Assembly: GCF_021290965.1 (NCBI RefSeq) | Contig: NZ_JAJOYT010000002.1 | Coordinates: 248,001 to 312,000 of the forward strand | DNA from: Rheinheimera faecalis | Lineage (GTDB): Bacteria; Pseudomonadota; Gammaproteobacteria; Enterobacterales; Alteromonadaceae | Direction of reading: 5' to 3' | Length of the DNA: 64,000 nucleotides | In this document: piece after piece, positions 48,418 through 57,805 of the stretch | How positions within the stretch are numbered: position 1 is the stretch's first letter | Layout of the letters: every line of letters begins with the position of its first letter | Notes under the pieces: generated by a model | What the model saw: only the letters and a program-made list of their open reading frames with translations | What the model was told of the DNA's origin: nothing | Database searches by the model: none | Program-made: the position numbers and the translations under genes

Positions 48418-49442
48418 GCCTTACCAAACAAAAAAGCACAGACTAAAGCTGTTAAGATCTGACCCGCATCGTTCATGCCAGCTGCTAAACCTGCCGGGTG
48501 CTGAGCAGGAGCTGCTTCTGCCAGGTGTAAATAACGGCTTTGTGTCTGGCTTGCCAACAGATATACGAAATGCTCTGCTTGTTGTACTGACACTCCGCAA
48601 CTGTTGTAGGCGCTGACCGGCATGCCGGTAATGGCGTCCGTATCCAGCTCTATGCCAAAGACTTGCTGTGGATCACGCTGGCTTAACCAGAGTTTCAGCA
48701 GCTCTGGCCAGGGGGCTTGTTCCCGCACAAACAGCTGCTGATAACTTAATAGATCCACACCAGCTTTTTTAATTTGTTCTAACGAGCTGGCCGAGTTTTT
48801 CAGCTCATGCAAGCCCATCACCAGATAACTATCTAAATGCCCCTGAGCTTTGGCATAACTGAAACCATTGCCGCTGTGGCGACCTTCCAGCAAACGGAAA
48901 TCGGCATGAGGGTCGAGGTTGATGCAGTTGACGGCCTGCTGCTGGTTTTTGGCTAAAGCACTTAACAGCGGCAAACTGTTGTTATGACCACCCCCTATCA
49001 CTATAGGCATTAAGTCTGCAGCAAAAATAGCCGACAATACAGGCTCTAAGCGTAAATCAATCTCTGCGCAGAGGCTGCGTAAAGTGGCCAGGTCGGCACT
49101 CTGACTTTGTTGCTGCAGGTCGGCACAGTTCAGCTCACCCAATAGCAGTATTTGTGAGCCATCTAAAAATTCGTTTTGCTGCAAGTTAATAAACTTACGG
49201 ATAAAGGCCTGCCAGCCCAGATCGGAACCGCCTTGACCCAAATTGGCGCGTGGGCCTATATCTTCAGGTACGCCCAACAACACAAAAACACAACCTTGTT
49301 GTTTAGCTGCAGTTAAAGCCTCAGTCAAAGGTAAAGCAGGATCGGCATAACGCAGCACCTGACCCAAACGGGTTTCGCCTTCGCGTAGCTGTTGAAAGGC
49401 CGCCAAAGAGGCGGCCTGATAGCGGATTAAAGCATCACTCAT
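48411..49442 (-). CDS. hutG: Formimidoylglutamase (arginase superfamily)
   Basis: Hydrolyses N-formimino-L-glutamate to glutamate and formamide, the last hut step. 343 residues. Ureohydrolase metal-binding motifs are visible: GGGHNNSLPL (about residue 163) and INLDPHADFRLLEGRHSGNGFSY, while the third motif is altered to GIELDTDAITG, as often in HutG relatives. LLGVPEDIGPRANLGQGGSDLGW at the N-terminus fits the same group. It is separated from the hut operon by the EAL gene and lies 3 bases after rraA. No HutC-type palindrome was seen upstream. Confidence 0.85.
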   Translation of the reverse strand: MSDALIRYQAASLAAFQQLREGETRLGQVLRYADPALPLTEALTAAKQQGCVFVLLGVPEDIGPRANLGQGGSDLGWQAFIRKFINLQQNEFLDGSQILLLGELNCADLQQQSQSADLATLRSLCAEIDLRLEPVLSAIFAADLMPIVIGGGHNNSLPLLSALAKNQQQAVNCINLDPHADFRLLEGRHSGNGFSYAKAQGHLDSYLVMGLHELKNSASSLEQIKKAGVDLLSYQQLFVREQAPWPELLKLWLSQRDPQQVFGIELDTDAITGMPVSAYNSCGVSVQQAEHFVYLLASQTQSRYLHLAEAAPAQHPAGLAAGMNDAGQILTALVCAFLFGKAQ

Positions 49443-49445
49443 CTG

Positions 49446-49931
49446 TTATTCCAGATCTAAAGGCTCAGGGGATAAAATAATACCTGTGTTGTCGGCATAC
49501 AGATGATCGCCAGGTAAAAAGGTCACTCCACCAAAATTAACCGGTATCTCGTGTTCGCCGAAACCACGATCATCAGCACCCACAGGAATAGCGTTGACTG
49601 CCTGAATACCAATATCAAAATCTTCCAGTGTATCGACATCACGCACGCTACCGTAACAGACTATGCCTTCCCAGCCATTGGTGGCAGCTATAGACGCTAA
49701 CTCACCATCAATCAAAGCACGACGGGCAGAACCACCACCGTCAATCAATAACACTTTGCCTACGCCAGGTTCAGCTAAAGCCTGGCGAATTAAACCGTTG
49801 TCTTCAAAGCATTTTATAGTCTGGACTGTGCCACCAAAAGAACGGCGGCCACCGTAGTTGGCGAAAATGGGCTCAACCACATCGATCATGTCGGCGTAAA
49901 GGTCACATAATTCCGAAGTGTTATATTCCAT
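49446..49931 (-). CDS. rraA: Regulator of ribonuclease E activity A
   Basis: 161 residues from the ATG at 49931, with GGAG ahead. The N-terminus [23 protein letters not shown] closely resembles that of E. coli RraA. It carries [35 protein letters not shown] and [20 protein letters not shown]. RraA trimers bind RNase E and reduce its activity. The related family also includes aldolases (HMG/CHA), but the N-terminus and length favour RraA. Its neighbour hutG starts 3 bases beyond its stop, so they may be co-transcribed. Confidence 0.93.
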   Translation of the reverse strand: MEYNTSELCDLYADMIDVVEPIFANYGGRRSFGGTVQTIKCFEDNGLIRQALAEPGVGKVLLIDGGGSARRALIDGELASIAATNGWEGIVCYGSVRDVDTLEDFDIGIQAVNAIPVGADDRGFGEHEIPVNFGGVTFLPGDHLYADNTGIILSPEPLDLE

Positions 49932-49970
49932 GTTGTGCTCCAAACTTTAAGTCTTTGATCAAAAACACAG

Positions 49971-50006
49971 TATACCCGTCTCACCTGAAGCTGCAAGGTC
50001 GTTGAC
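49971..50006. repeat. Truncated ERIC end, copy 5
   Basis: tatacccgtctcacctgaagctgcaaggtcgttgac matches the outer ~36 bases of the ERIC-like copies (compare tacccttcgtacttgaagctgcagctttgttgac at 21940). The rest of the element is absent. Confidence 0.65.
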
Positions 50007-50148
50007 AGTGGTCATTCGGCTGAATTTTTGGGTGGAATCGCTGTCCGCTATTTTCACTATTCTTTTGCTGCTTGATTGTGACTCTGTATTGCCAGTGTTA
50101 AGGTGACTTTGCTAATTTAATTTAAGTTGTTTCTTCAGGACCTTGCCT

Positions 50149-52149
50149 TTGAGCCCAGAGCTGTTAGCCCGAACCTTGTTGCACCTGACGCAGATAGGGT
50201 TTGCATTCACCCTTACCGCCTTGCTTTGGTATTTTTTCCGGGTTTATCAACGTAATTACCTGAAATCCTGGGCCATAGCTTTTAGTTGTTTTACTGCTTA
50301 TGCAGCCTTTATTTTGGTTGAGGTATTTTGGCGACCTGTATTTGCTGCTGAATTTTTAGGCTTAGGCGTCAAGTTTTTATACATCAGTTTTTGTTACGCT
50401 TTTGCGGTCTGGATTCTGGTTGGGGTCTATGAAGCTGTGAAACAGCAGCGACTTGCTGCTCGCACCGTAAACCAACTGCTGCTGTTGGTGACTGGTATTT
50501 CTTTCCTCTCCGTCACTTTGTTTTTGTTGTTGCCACAGTGGCAAGACATGACTTTGTATCTGCAATTTTATATGCGCTTAGTGCTGATCGGCGTTGCTTT
50601 ATGTGTGGCAGGCTTCTGGCTTTGGAGTTTAACCAAACGAATTTTTGCAACTAAAGTAGTTGCCAGTGCTATGTTGGCTTGGGGAATATTATTTTTGGCT
50701 AGTGCCAGTTCTATACTGTTGCACGACGCTCAGGATGAACCTATCCAGATTGTGCTTTATTTTAAGCATATTGAGCTGCTGATCCAGGTCATTTTAGGTT
50801 TAGGTTTGATCATTTGGTTGCAGGAAGACGAACGCAGCACTAATCAGCAACTGACGGCTAAAACTCAATATCTGGATAGTCACGACCCTTTAACCGGTGC
50901 ATTAAATCGTGATGCCTTGCTACGGGAGTTGTCGCTGTTATTGCAGACAGACAATGCATTAACTTTGTTAATGATAGGTCTGGATAGCTTTAAAGTGGTG
51001 AACGAATCTGTTGGCTTAAAACAGGGCGATCGCATCTTACGCGAAGTAAATCGGCGTTTTGAATCTTCTATTGTCAAACCCCGCTTAATAGCCCGTACCG
51101 GCGGTGATATTTTTGCGCTGGTGCTGGAAGATTGCACTACAGACAGACAAAAGCTGTTTGCTTTACAGCATTTGGAGCAACTGATTGAGAAGCCTTTCAC
51201 CACAGACCATGGCCTTATTAAGCTGACCGCCAGCATAGGTCTGGCTTGTGCGCCACAGCATGCTATTGAAGCTGATATGTTGCTGCAAAAAGCCAACATT
51301 GCGTTTCACCATTGTAAACGTCAGCAACAACGTTGCACCTTTTATCAGCCTGGCATGGAAGAAGAATCAGCACGCTTGCTCAGTCTGGAGAAAGACTTAC
51401 TCTTAGCTTTAGAGCAGGACCAGTTTATCTTTTATTTCCAGCCGCAATGGGATCTGCGGGAGCAAAAAATTGAAGCTTATGAGGCTTTGGTGCGTTGGGA
51501 ACATCCGCAAAAAGGCTTATTAATGCCGGGTCAGTTTTTACCTTTGGTAGAACAAGTGGGCTTAAGTAAAGAGCTGGATTTATTGCTGTTGGAAAAAGCC
51601 GTCTGCACTTTGGCTGAGTGGAAAAAACAAGGTATTCATATTCCGCTGGCGGTAAATATGTCACCTGTACATTTTCAGGTTGATGGTTTAAAAGGCCGTA
51701 TTCAGCAGTTGTTATTAAAGTATCAGGTATCGCCAGCAGTGCTGGAGCTGGAGATCACTGAAAACACCGCCATGGGCGATATGGAAAAAGGCTCTAACTA
51801 TATTAATGAGTTGCAGCAAATGGGGATCCGGGTTTCTATTGATGACTTTGGCACCGGCTACTCGTCTTTGGGCTACTTGCGTAAAATGCCAATAGATAAA
51901 ATTAAAATTGACCGTAGTTTTGTCACAGATATGGCCGCTAATGACTCCGATATGATGATAGTCAAAACCATGATCACGCTGGCTCATGGCTTAGGCAAAC
52001 GTATTCTGGCTGAAGGGGTCGAAACAGAAACTCAGCTGCAGTTGTTGCGTACTTTGGCTTGTGATGCCATTCAAGGCTATCTGTTGGCCAAACCATTACC
52101 TGAAGCAGAAGCTTTGGCTTTGCTGAATGGTTGTGTTTTATCGCGATAA
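50149..52149 (+). CDS. Seven-helix membrane sensor with degenerate GGDEF and intact EAL domain
   Basis: About 666 residues from a TTG at 50149, with AGGA eight bases ahead. Seven or so hydrophobic helices in the first ~225 residues form a MASE-like membrane sensor. The GGDEF domain begins HDPLTGALNRD but its signature is RTGGDIFALV (GGDIF), so it is probably inactive as a cyclase. The EAL domain is canonical: YEALVRWEHP, AVNMSPVHF, LELEITEN, SIDDFGTGYSSLGYL, KIKIDRSFV, LAEGVET and QGYLLAKPLP. It should act as a c-di-GMP phosphodiesterase. Its ligand is unknown. Confidence 0.9.
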   Translation: MSPELLARTLLHLTQIGFAFTLTALLWYFFRVYQRNYLKSWAIAFSCFTAYAAFILVEVFWRPVFAAEFLGLGVKFLYISFCYAFAVWILVGVYEAVKQQRLAARTVNQLLLLVTGISFLSVTLFLLLPQWQDMTLYLQFYMRLVLIGVALCVAGFWLWSLTKRIFATKVVASAMLAWGILFLASASSILLHDAQDEPIQIVLYFKHIELLIQVILGLGLIIWLQEDERSTNQQLTAKTQYLDSHDPLTGALNRDALLRELSLLLQTDNALTLLMIGLDSFKVVNESVGLKQGDRILREVNRRFESSIVKPRLIARTGGDIFALVLEDCTTDRQKLFALQHLEQLIEKPFTTDHGLIKLTASIGLACAPQHAIEADMLLQKANIAFHHCKRQQQRCTFYQPGMEEESARLLSLEKDLLLALEQDQFIFYFQPQWDLREQKIEAYEALVRWEHPQKGLLMPGQFLPLVEQVGLSKELDLLLLEKAVCTLAEWKKQGIHIPLAVNMSPVHFQVDGLKGRIQQLLLKYQVSPAVLELEITENTAMGDMEKGSNYINELQQMGIRVSIDDFGTGYSSLGYLRKMPIDKIKIDRSFVTDMAANDSDMMIVKTMITLAHGLGKRILAEGVETETQLQLLRTLACDAIQGYLLAKPLPEAEALALLNGCVLSR

Positions 52150-52226
52150 TTGGTTGTTTTTTGTCATTTTTTTGTCACCAAGCCACTTTAAGCTAAACCC
52201 AGTCAAAGTAATGCGGCGGGTGGCTT

Positions 52227-52751
52227 ATGTGGTTACAAAGGCTCGGGTCATGGGATCAGCGCTGTTTTCTGGCACTTTTTAGCCGAAGCGAACGCAAGCG
52301 CATCCATCAGTTTAGTTTCTGGTGTTCTAAAACCGGTGACGGCCCTTTATACCTTGGATTAGTTGCTCTGTTATTTGCTTTAGAATTGACTCACGCAAGT
52401 GCCTTTACTGAATTACTGTTACTTAGTTTTGCCATTGAATTACCGCTGTATCTGCTATTAAAAAACTCAATTCGTCGTCAGCGCCCTTATCAGTTAATGG
52501 CGGGCATGATGCAAGCTCATATCGAAGCTTCAGATAAATTCAGTTTACCCTCGGGTCACACAGCTGCAGCTTTTGTGGTCGCAAGTACTTTGTTGTGTTT
52601 TTATCCGGAGTGGGCCTGGTTAGCCTTTAGCTGGGCTGGTTTGATTGGCCTGTCACGTATCCTGTTAGGGGTACATTTTCCGCTGGATATTCTGGCGGGT
52701 TCTTCTTTGGGTGTATCCAGTTGCATGGTGGCACAACAAATCCTGCACTAG
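52227..52751 (+). CDS. PAP2-family phosphatase
   Basis: 174 residues with about five hydrophobic helices. The three acid-phosphatase motifs are complete: KNSIRRQRP (KxxxxxxRP), PSGHTAA and SRILLGVHFPLDIL (SRxxxxxHxxxD). Members remove phosphate from lipid phosphates such as undecaprenyl pyrophosphate or phosphatidic acid in the membrane; the substrate cannot be told. It lies 77 bases after the EAL gene and may share its transcript. A palindrome, CTAAATAT-TTC-ATATTTAG, follows at 52766-52784. Confidence 0.9.
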   Translation: MWLQRLGSWDQRCFLALFSRSERKRIHQFSFWCSKTGDGPLYLGLVALLFALELTHASAFTELLLLSFAIELPLYLLLKNSIRRQRPYQLMAGMMQAHIEASDKFSLPSGHTAAAFVVASTLLCFYPEWAWLAFSWAGLIGLSRILLGVHFPLDILAGSSLGVSSCMVAQQILH

Positions 52752-52890
52752 TTCTGCAATTTTTACTAAATATTTCATATTTAGCCTGGCAAAAGTCCAC
52801 TTGCTCTCTATTCCCTCTCTATAATTAACATAGATTTTCATATCCTCTGCTGATTCAGCTGCTTAAGTAGTCTTTTTGGGAGTATTTTCT

Positions 52891-54771
52891 ATGGCCTTTT
52901 TACGACAATTTTCTATACGTCAGCGTTTACTGCTGAATGCTATTACAGTGGCAGTGTCGATGTTAATTATGTTGGGGTTGTTACTGTTTCAAAGCAGCCA
53001 ACTGACCAGATTGGCGGAACTGCGGCTTGAAGTGGAGCAACTCAATCTGAACGTGCTGCAGCTGCGACGCAGCGAAAAGGACTTCTTATTACGCTCAGAT
53101 ATCGAGTACCAGCAAAAGTTTAACCAGACTGCGACTGAACTGAATCAAAAAGCCGCTTTGTTATCGGAAGGGCTTTCGGCGCAAGACATAGATACAACGC
53201 CTTTAAAGTCCTTCACAGGTTTTACCAAAAGTTATCAGGACTTGTTTAATCAACTGGTGCAGTTATCCAGTCAGGTAGGTCTGGATCCTCAGTCTGGTTT
53301 ATATGGCGAGTTAAGAGCTAAAGCTCATGAGTTGGAACAGTCTTTTAAAGACACCAACGATTTGTTATTGACGACTCAGTTACTGCAATTACGCCGTGCG
53401 GAAAAAGACTTTATGTTGCGGCTGGATTTAAAGTACCTCGAAAGCTTTAACAAAGGTTTTGCCGAATTCCGTAACCAAATTCAAAGCAATATCAGTGATA
53501 CAACCCAAGCCCTGAAAATGCAGCAATTGGCTGACGCATACAGTGTTGCTTTTGTCCGTTTAGTCGAAGGTGAACAAAAAATTGGCCTGGCTCATGATCA
53601 AGGTCTGATGGGGCAAATGCGCGACGCCATTCATCAGACGGAAGAGAGTCTGGATTTAATGTCGGAGCAAACCGAAGCCGCAGTGAATAAAGCCAGTTCT
53701 GCCAGCCAGACCTTAGCTATCAGTTTATTTGTGTTAGTACTGGTGCTGGTGATAGCGCTGGTGCTGATGACCAGCAATAGTATTTTGCAGCCGATCCAAA
53801 AAGTTTGCGCCACCATAGGTTTAGTGCGTAAAGACAATGACTTCCGTTTGCGTGTTGCTGAAGAGGGTCAGGATGAAATGGCCACTTTAGCCAAAGACTT
53901 TAATCATATGTTGGCGGATGTGCAGGAACTGGTACGTAATGTGAATCAGGCACTGGAAATGCTGGATGTTGCTACTCATGAGCTGGCGAAGTCGACCGCT
54001 GAAACCAGTAAAGGTATGGCGCAACAGCAACTGGAAAGCGACATGGTGGCGACTGCTGTGACTGAAATGGGCGCTACAGTGGATGAAATCGCAGTGAATA
54101 CTGAAAACACTGCAGCCAAAGCTCAGGACACTAACGCTAATGCGATGTCGGGTTTAAAAGAAGTGGAGCAAACCGTAAAGCGTATCAATGGTTTATCACA
54201 GGAATTACAGCAGGCTTCAGTCGTTCTGACCGAGCTGGAGCAAGATAGTACAACTATAGGTTCAGTGCTGGATGTGATCCGGGGTATTGCTGAACAAACC
54301 AACTTATTGGCGCTGAATGCGGCTATTGAGGCTGCAAGGGCAGGTGAGCAAGGTCGTGGTTTTGCTGTTGTTGCAGATGAAGTGCGTAGTTTGGCACAGC
54401 GCACTCAGGAGTCGACAGGTCAGATAGAAAAGATTATTTCCGGCTTACAGCAACGTACGAAGAACATTGTTGCTGTGATGCAAAATTGCCAGACACAAGG
54501 TAAAGAGAGTGCCAGCCAGGCAGGTTCCACTATTGAATTACTGCGGAAAATTACCAGCGATGTGGGCCTGATTATGGATATGACCACTCAAATTGCGACA
54601 GCTGTGGAAGAGCAAAGTTTAGTGGCTGCTGACGTGAATAAAAATGTGGTGCGTATTCGCGATATTTCTGAGGACTCACTGAGCATTTCTAAACACAACG
54701 CTCAGATCAGTGAAGAAGTGGCCAGTCAGGCCAGTATGCTGCATCAGACAGTGGATAAATTTAAGGCTTAA
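52891..54771 (+). CDS. Methyl-accepting chemotaxis protein with an HBM-type sensor
   Basis: 626 residues from the ATG at 52891, with GGGAG eight bases ahead; an upstream TTG at 52876 was rejected. The periplasmic region between two membrane helices (about 13-33 and 276-296) contains a duplicated block: [19 protein letters not shown] (57-75) and [19 protein letters not shown] (165-183). This double four-helix pattern is typical of the helical bimodular (HBM) domain, which in known cases such as McpS binds organic acids. HAMP and a complete signalling tip ([39 protein letters not shown]) follow. The ligand is inferred only by family. Confidence 0.94.
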   Translation: MAFLRQFSIRQRLLLNAITVAVSMLIMLGLLLFQSSQLTRLAELRLEVEQLNLNVLQLRRSEKDFLLRSDIEYQQKFNQTATELNQKAALLSEGLSAQDIDTTPLKSFTGFTKSYQDLFNQLVQLSSQVGLDPQSGLYGELRAKAHELEQSFKDTNDLLLTTQLLQLRRAEKDFMLRLDLKYLESFNKGFAEFRNQIQSNISDTTQALKMQQLADAYSVAFVRLVEGEQKIGLAHDQGLMGQMRDAIHQTEESLDLMSEQTEAAVNKASSASQTLAISLFVLVLVLVIALVLMTSNSILQPIQKVCATIGLVRKDNDFRLRVAEEGQDEMATLAKDFNHMLADVQELVRNVNQALEMLDVATHELAKSTAETSKGMAQQQLESDMVATAVTEMGATVDEIAVNTENTAAKAQDTNANAMSGLKEVEQTVKRINGLSQELQQASVVLTELEQDSTTIGSVLDVIRGIAEQTNLLALNAAIEAARAGEQGRGFAVVADEVRSLAQRTQESTGQIEKIISGLQQRTKNIVAVMQNCQTQGKESASQAGSTIELLRKITSDVGLIMDMTTQIATAVEEQSLVAADVNKNVVRIRDISEDSLSISKHNAQISEEVASQASMLHQTVDKFKA

Positions 54772-54802
54772 TAAAGGCTGGGGTATTAAATGCAGCTGAT
54801 GG

Positions 54803-55213
54803 TCAATAGACTTGTTTGATCATCAGCTGACTATCGCGGTTGCTATTGGCTTGTTTTAAGCGTTGTAAATAATCCGCCCAGAGTTCGTCCTGCTCTGCCG
54901 CCAGTTTTTCCAGATAAGCCCAGCTATACAAACCCGTCTGATGACCATCATCAAACACCAGTTTTACCGCATATTGGCCTACAGGCACTATCTGGCTGAT
55001 CGCGACAGCTTTTTTATGGCTGACCAATTGTGGTTTGCCATGACCCCGTACTTCGGCCGAAGGCGAAAACACCCGTAAGAATTCAGCGCTAAAACTAAAC
55101 AACTGCTCGTCAGAAAACTTAACGTCCAATATTTTACTTAAGCGATGATAATGCAGCACAGACACCTGCGGTTTTTTTGCAGCTGATGCCGGAGCAGAAG
55201 TCTGTGCTGTCAT
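54803..55213 (-). CDS. DUF971 protein (gamma-butyrobetaine-hydroxylase-like N-terminal domain)
   Basis: 136 residues. The DUF971 core is seen: LHYHRLSKILDVKFSDEQLFSFSAEFLRVFSPSAEVRGH, then a VGQYAVKLVFDDGHQTGLYSWAYL block. The function is unknown; related proteins are linked to iron-sulfur or carnitine metabolism by fusion only. It follows hslU by 21 bases on the same strand, an arrangement often found in gammaproteobacteria, so it probably belongs to the hslVU operon. Confidence 0.88.
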   Translation of the reverse strand: MTAQTSAPASAAKKPQVSVLHYHRLSKILDVKFSDEQLFSFSAEFLRVFSPSAEVRGHGKPQLVSHKKAVAISQIVPVGQYAVKLVFDDGHQTGLYSWAYLEKLAAEQDELWADYLQRLKQANSNRDSQLMIKQVY

Positions 55214-55234
55214 GGTATGGCCTTTACTAAAGCG

Positions 55235-56566
55235 TTATAAAATAAAACGGCTTAAATCTTCGTCCTGCACTAAAGCGTCCAGGTGCGAGTCGACATAAGT
55301 CGCGTCGATCAAAATTTGTTGACCGCTATGATCAGCAGCATCAAAGGAGATATCTTCCAGCAATTTTTCCATCACAGTATACAAGCGACGGGCACCGATA
55401 TTTTCTGTGCGCTCATTCACTTGCCAGGCTGCATTGGCAATACGTTTAATGCCATCGTCAGCAAAGCTGATTTGCACGCCTTCAGTCGCCAGCATAGCCA
55501 CACTTTGTTCGGTCAGCGAAGCTTTAGGCTCAGTCAGAATACGTTCAAAATCGTTAGCTGATAAGGCGTCCAGCTCTACCCGTATAGGTAAACGGCCTTG
55601 CAGCTCGGGTACTAAATCCGACGGTTTTGCCATCTGAAACGCGCCTGATGCAATAAACAAAATATGGTCAGTTTTCACCATGCCGTGTTTAGTGGTAACG
55701 GTACAGCCTTCGATGAGTGGCAGCAAATCACGTTGCACACCTTCACGCGATACATCTGGGCCACTGGTTTCGCCGCGCTTACAAATTTTGTCGATTTCAT
55801 CGATAAAGACGATACCTGTTTGCTCAACGGCTTCCAGGGCTTTCAGTTTCAGCTCTTCCGGATTCACCAGGCGGGCTGCTTCTTCTTCCACCAGTTGTTT
55901 AAAGGCGTCTTTAATTTTCAGCTTGCGGCTTTTTTTCTTGTCTGAACCCAGGTTCTGAAACATAGACTGCAGCTGGGATGTCATTTCTTCCATACCAGGA
56001 GGGGCCATAATCTCTACACCCATTACAGGGGCAGATAACTCAATTTCAATTTCTTTATCATCTAACTGGCCTTCACGTAACTTTTTACGGAAGGTCTGGC
56101 GGGTACTGCTGTCTGATTCGCTGGTTTCAGCTTTACCCCATGCATCGCGGGCTGGTGGTAATAAAGCATCCAGAATACGCTCTTCCGCCGCTTCTTCAGC
56201 ACGGAATTTGTTTTTTGCTACTTCCTGCTCTCGGAACATCTTCACTGCGCTATCGGTCAGGTCGCGGATAATACTTTCCACTTCTTTACCTACATAACCT
56301 ACTTCAGTGAATTTAGTGGCTTCCACTTTGATAAAAGGCGCGTTCGCCAGTTTGGCCAGACGACGGGCGATTTCTGTTTTACCTACACCAGTTGGGCCTA
56401 TCATCAGAATGTTTTTTGGCGTGATTTCCTGACGCAACGCTGGTTCCAGCTGCATACGGCGCCATCTGTTTCGCAGTGCGATAGCGACAGCACGTTTGGC
56501 ATTAGCCTGACCAATAATATGGCGGTCCAGCTCGTGGACTATCTCTCTTGGAGTCATATCAGACAT
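55235..56566 (-). CDS. hslU: ATP-dependent protease ATPase subunit HslU (ClpY)
   Basis: 443-residue AAA+ unfoldase that feeds substrates to HslV. Walker [16 protein letters not shown] (about residue 57), the GYVGKEVE pore motif, Walker [14 protein letters not shown] (about residue 253), and the sensor region [16 protein letters not shown] are intact. The C-terminus SRFIL is the HslV-binding tail. The intermediate domain (about 110-240) is normal. It starts 11 bases after hslV and shares that operon. Confidence 0.98.
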   Translation of the reverse strand: MSDMTPREIVHELDRHIIGQANAKRAVAIALRNRWRRMQLEPALRQEITPKNILMIGPTGVGKTEIARRLAKLANAPFIKVEATKFTEVGYVGKEVESIIRDLTDSAVKMFREQEVAKNKFRAEEAAEERILDALLPPARDAWGKAETSESDSSTRQTFRKKLREGQLDDKEIEIELSAPVMGVEIMAPPGMEEMTSQLQSMFQNLGSDKKKSRKLKIKDAFKQLVEEEAARLVNPEELKLKALEAVEQTGIVFIDEIDKICKRGETSGPDVSREGVQRDLLPLIEGCTVTTKHGMVKTDHILFIASGAFQMAKPSDLVPELQGRLPIRVELDALSANDFERILTEPKASLTEQSVAMLATEGVQISFADDGIKRIANAAWQVNERTENIGARRLYTVMEKLLEDISFDAADHSGQQILIDATYVDSHLDALVQDEDLSRFIL

Positions 56567-56577
56567 TCAAATTACCC

Positions 56578-57096
56578 TTACAATTCTTCAATGGTCTGGT
56601 GATGATTGGTATACACACAAATATCACCAGCTATGGTTAAGCTTTTTTCAGCAATTTCACGGGCGCTTAATTCAGTGTTGGCCAAAAGTGCAGTCGCAGC
56701 CGCCTGAGCAAAAGGTCCACCGCTGCCTATCGCGATTAAATCGTGTTCCGGCTGGATCACATCACCGTTGCCTGTAATGATCAGCGAACAGTTGGCGTCA
56801 GCCACAGCTAATAAAGCTTCAAGTTTTCGCAGCATGCGATCGGTGCGCCAGTCTTTTGCCAGCTCCACAGCAGCGCGCATTAAATGGCCCTGGTGCATTT
56901 CGAGTTTGGCTTCAAAGCGTTCAAATAAGGTAAAAGCATCGGCTGTGCCGCCAGCAAAACCAGCTAATACTTTGCCGTGATACAAACGGCGAACTTTGCG
57001 GGCATTGCCCTTCATGACGGTATTACCCAGTGAGACCTGGCCGTCACCTGCTATGGCAACATGGCCGTTGCGGCGTACAGAAACAATAGTGGTCAT
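56578..57096 (-). CDS. hslV: ATP-dependent protease peptidase subunit HslV (ClpQ)
   Basis: 172 residues. After removal of Met1, Thr2 (M-TTIVSVRR) becomes the N-terminal nucleophile of this proteasome-like threonine peptidase. The conserved [26 protein letters not shown] and [17 protein letters not shown] segments are present, as is the C-terminal [10 protein letters not shown]. First gene of hslV-hslU-DUF971. The leader lies between the start and the FtsN-like gene and includes a long perfect palindrome; a sigma-32 promoter was not clearly found. Confidence 0.98.
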   Translation of the reverse strand: MTTIVSVRRNGHVAIAGDGQVSLGNTVMKGNARKVRRLYHGKVLAGFAGGTADAFTLFERFEAKLEMHQGHLMRAAVELAKDWRTDRMLRKLEALLAVADANCSLIITGNGDVIQPEHDLIAIGSGGPFAQAAATALLANTELSAREIAEKSLTIAGDICVYTNHHQTIEEL

Positions 57097-57160
57097 CAGA
57101 AGCCCTTTTTGGCTGAGGAAAACGGATTACCAAGGAGATAAGGGTGGGGATGTAGATTTT

Positions 57161-57198
57161 CAATGCCCTAAGCGCTGAAAGCAGCGCTTAGGGCATTG
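57161..57198. terminator. Perfect 17-bp palindrome between the FtsN-like gene and hslV
   Basis: CAATGCCCTAAGCGCTG and CAGCGCTTAGGGCATTG pair perfectly around a 4-base loop (aaag), 11 bases past the FtsN-like stop. The stem is very strong but has no T-run on either strand, so it may act as a transcript-end stabiliser, a factor-dependent terminator or a protein-binding site. Confidence 0.55.
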
Positions 57199-57208
57199 AG
57201 GAAGACGT

Positions 57209-57739
57209 TTAGGTGGCGACCGCTATACGGCATTCAACCACTTTTTGTCGCAGTAAACGGCTTCTGTCACTTTCTGCCTGACGTTTGCTGGTGTAAGGCC
57301 CTAAAGTCACGCGGAAAAACACGCCGTTTTTGCCTTCAATACGCCGCACTTCTGAAGGGTAACCAGCAAAAGCTACTTTGGCCTTCATTTGCTGTGCGGT
57401 TTCTATAGCACGGTAAGTACCACAAAACATTAAAAATGGACCTTTGGCTTCCAGCTCTTCAACCTGCACCTGAATTTCTTTGTTTTCCAGCTCTTTAATA
57501 TACTGATAAGGCTCAGCAGCAGGCTTAGGTGGCAAGTCATCTTTTTTGGCAGACAACACAGGAGTCACCGGATCGTCCACCGGAGTTTTTTGTGATAAAT
57601 GGTATAAAAACCATGCAAAACCAATCACTAATACACCAACCGTTATCACTAACGGCCAGGGGAAAGGTTTCACTGTTTTTGTATTCTTTTTTGGTCTGGG
57701 AGCGGCCCGACCTGCTTTGACATAATCTCTTTGTGGCAT
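57209..57739 (-). CDS. ftsN: FtsN-like cell division protein with SPOR domain
   Basis: 176 residues from the ATG at 57739. The N-terminus MPQRDYVKAGRAAPR resembles the cytoplasmic start of FtsN, followed by one membrane helix (PLVITVGVLVIGFAWFLYHL), a Pro-rich periplasmic linker and a C-terminal SPOR domain (about 103-176, including FLMFCGTYRAIETAQQM and VFFRVTLGPYTSKRQAESDR) that binds denuded peptidoglycan at the division site. It is much shorter than E. coli FtsN (319), as in many non-enterics. The priA-ftsN-hslVU order supports the call. No good ribosome binding site was seen. Confidence 0.83.
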   Translation of the reverse strand: MPQRDYVKAGRAAPRPKKNTKTVKPFPWPLVITVGVLVIGFAWFLYHLSQKTPVDDPVTPVLSAKKDDLPPKPAAEPYQYIKELENKEIQVQVEELEAKGPFLMFCGTYRAIETAQQMKAKVAFAGYPSEVRRIEGKNGVFFRVTLGPYTSKRQAESDRSRLLRQKVVECRIAVAT

Positions 57740-57805
57740 CTTCACAACTAAGGACAACTGGCCTGATGTCCCGCATTCTACTGCAGTTTTGTTAAAAAGA
57801 AATGA

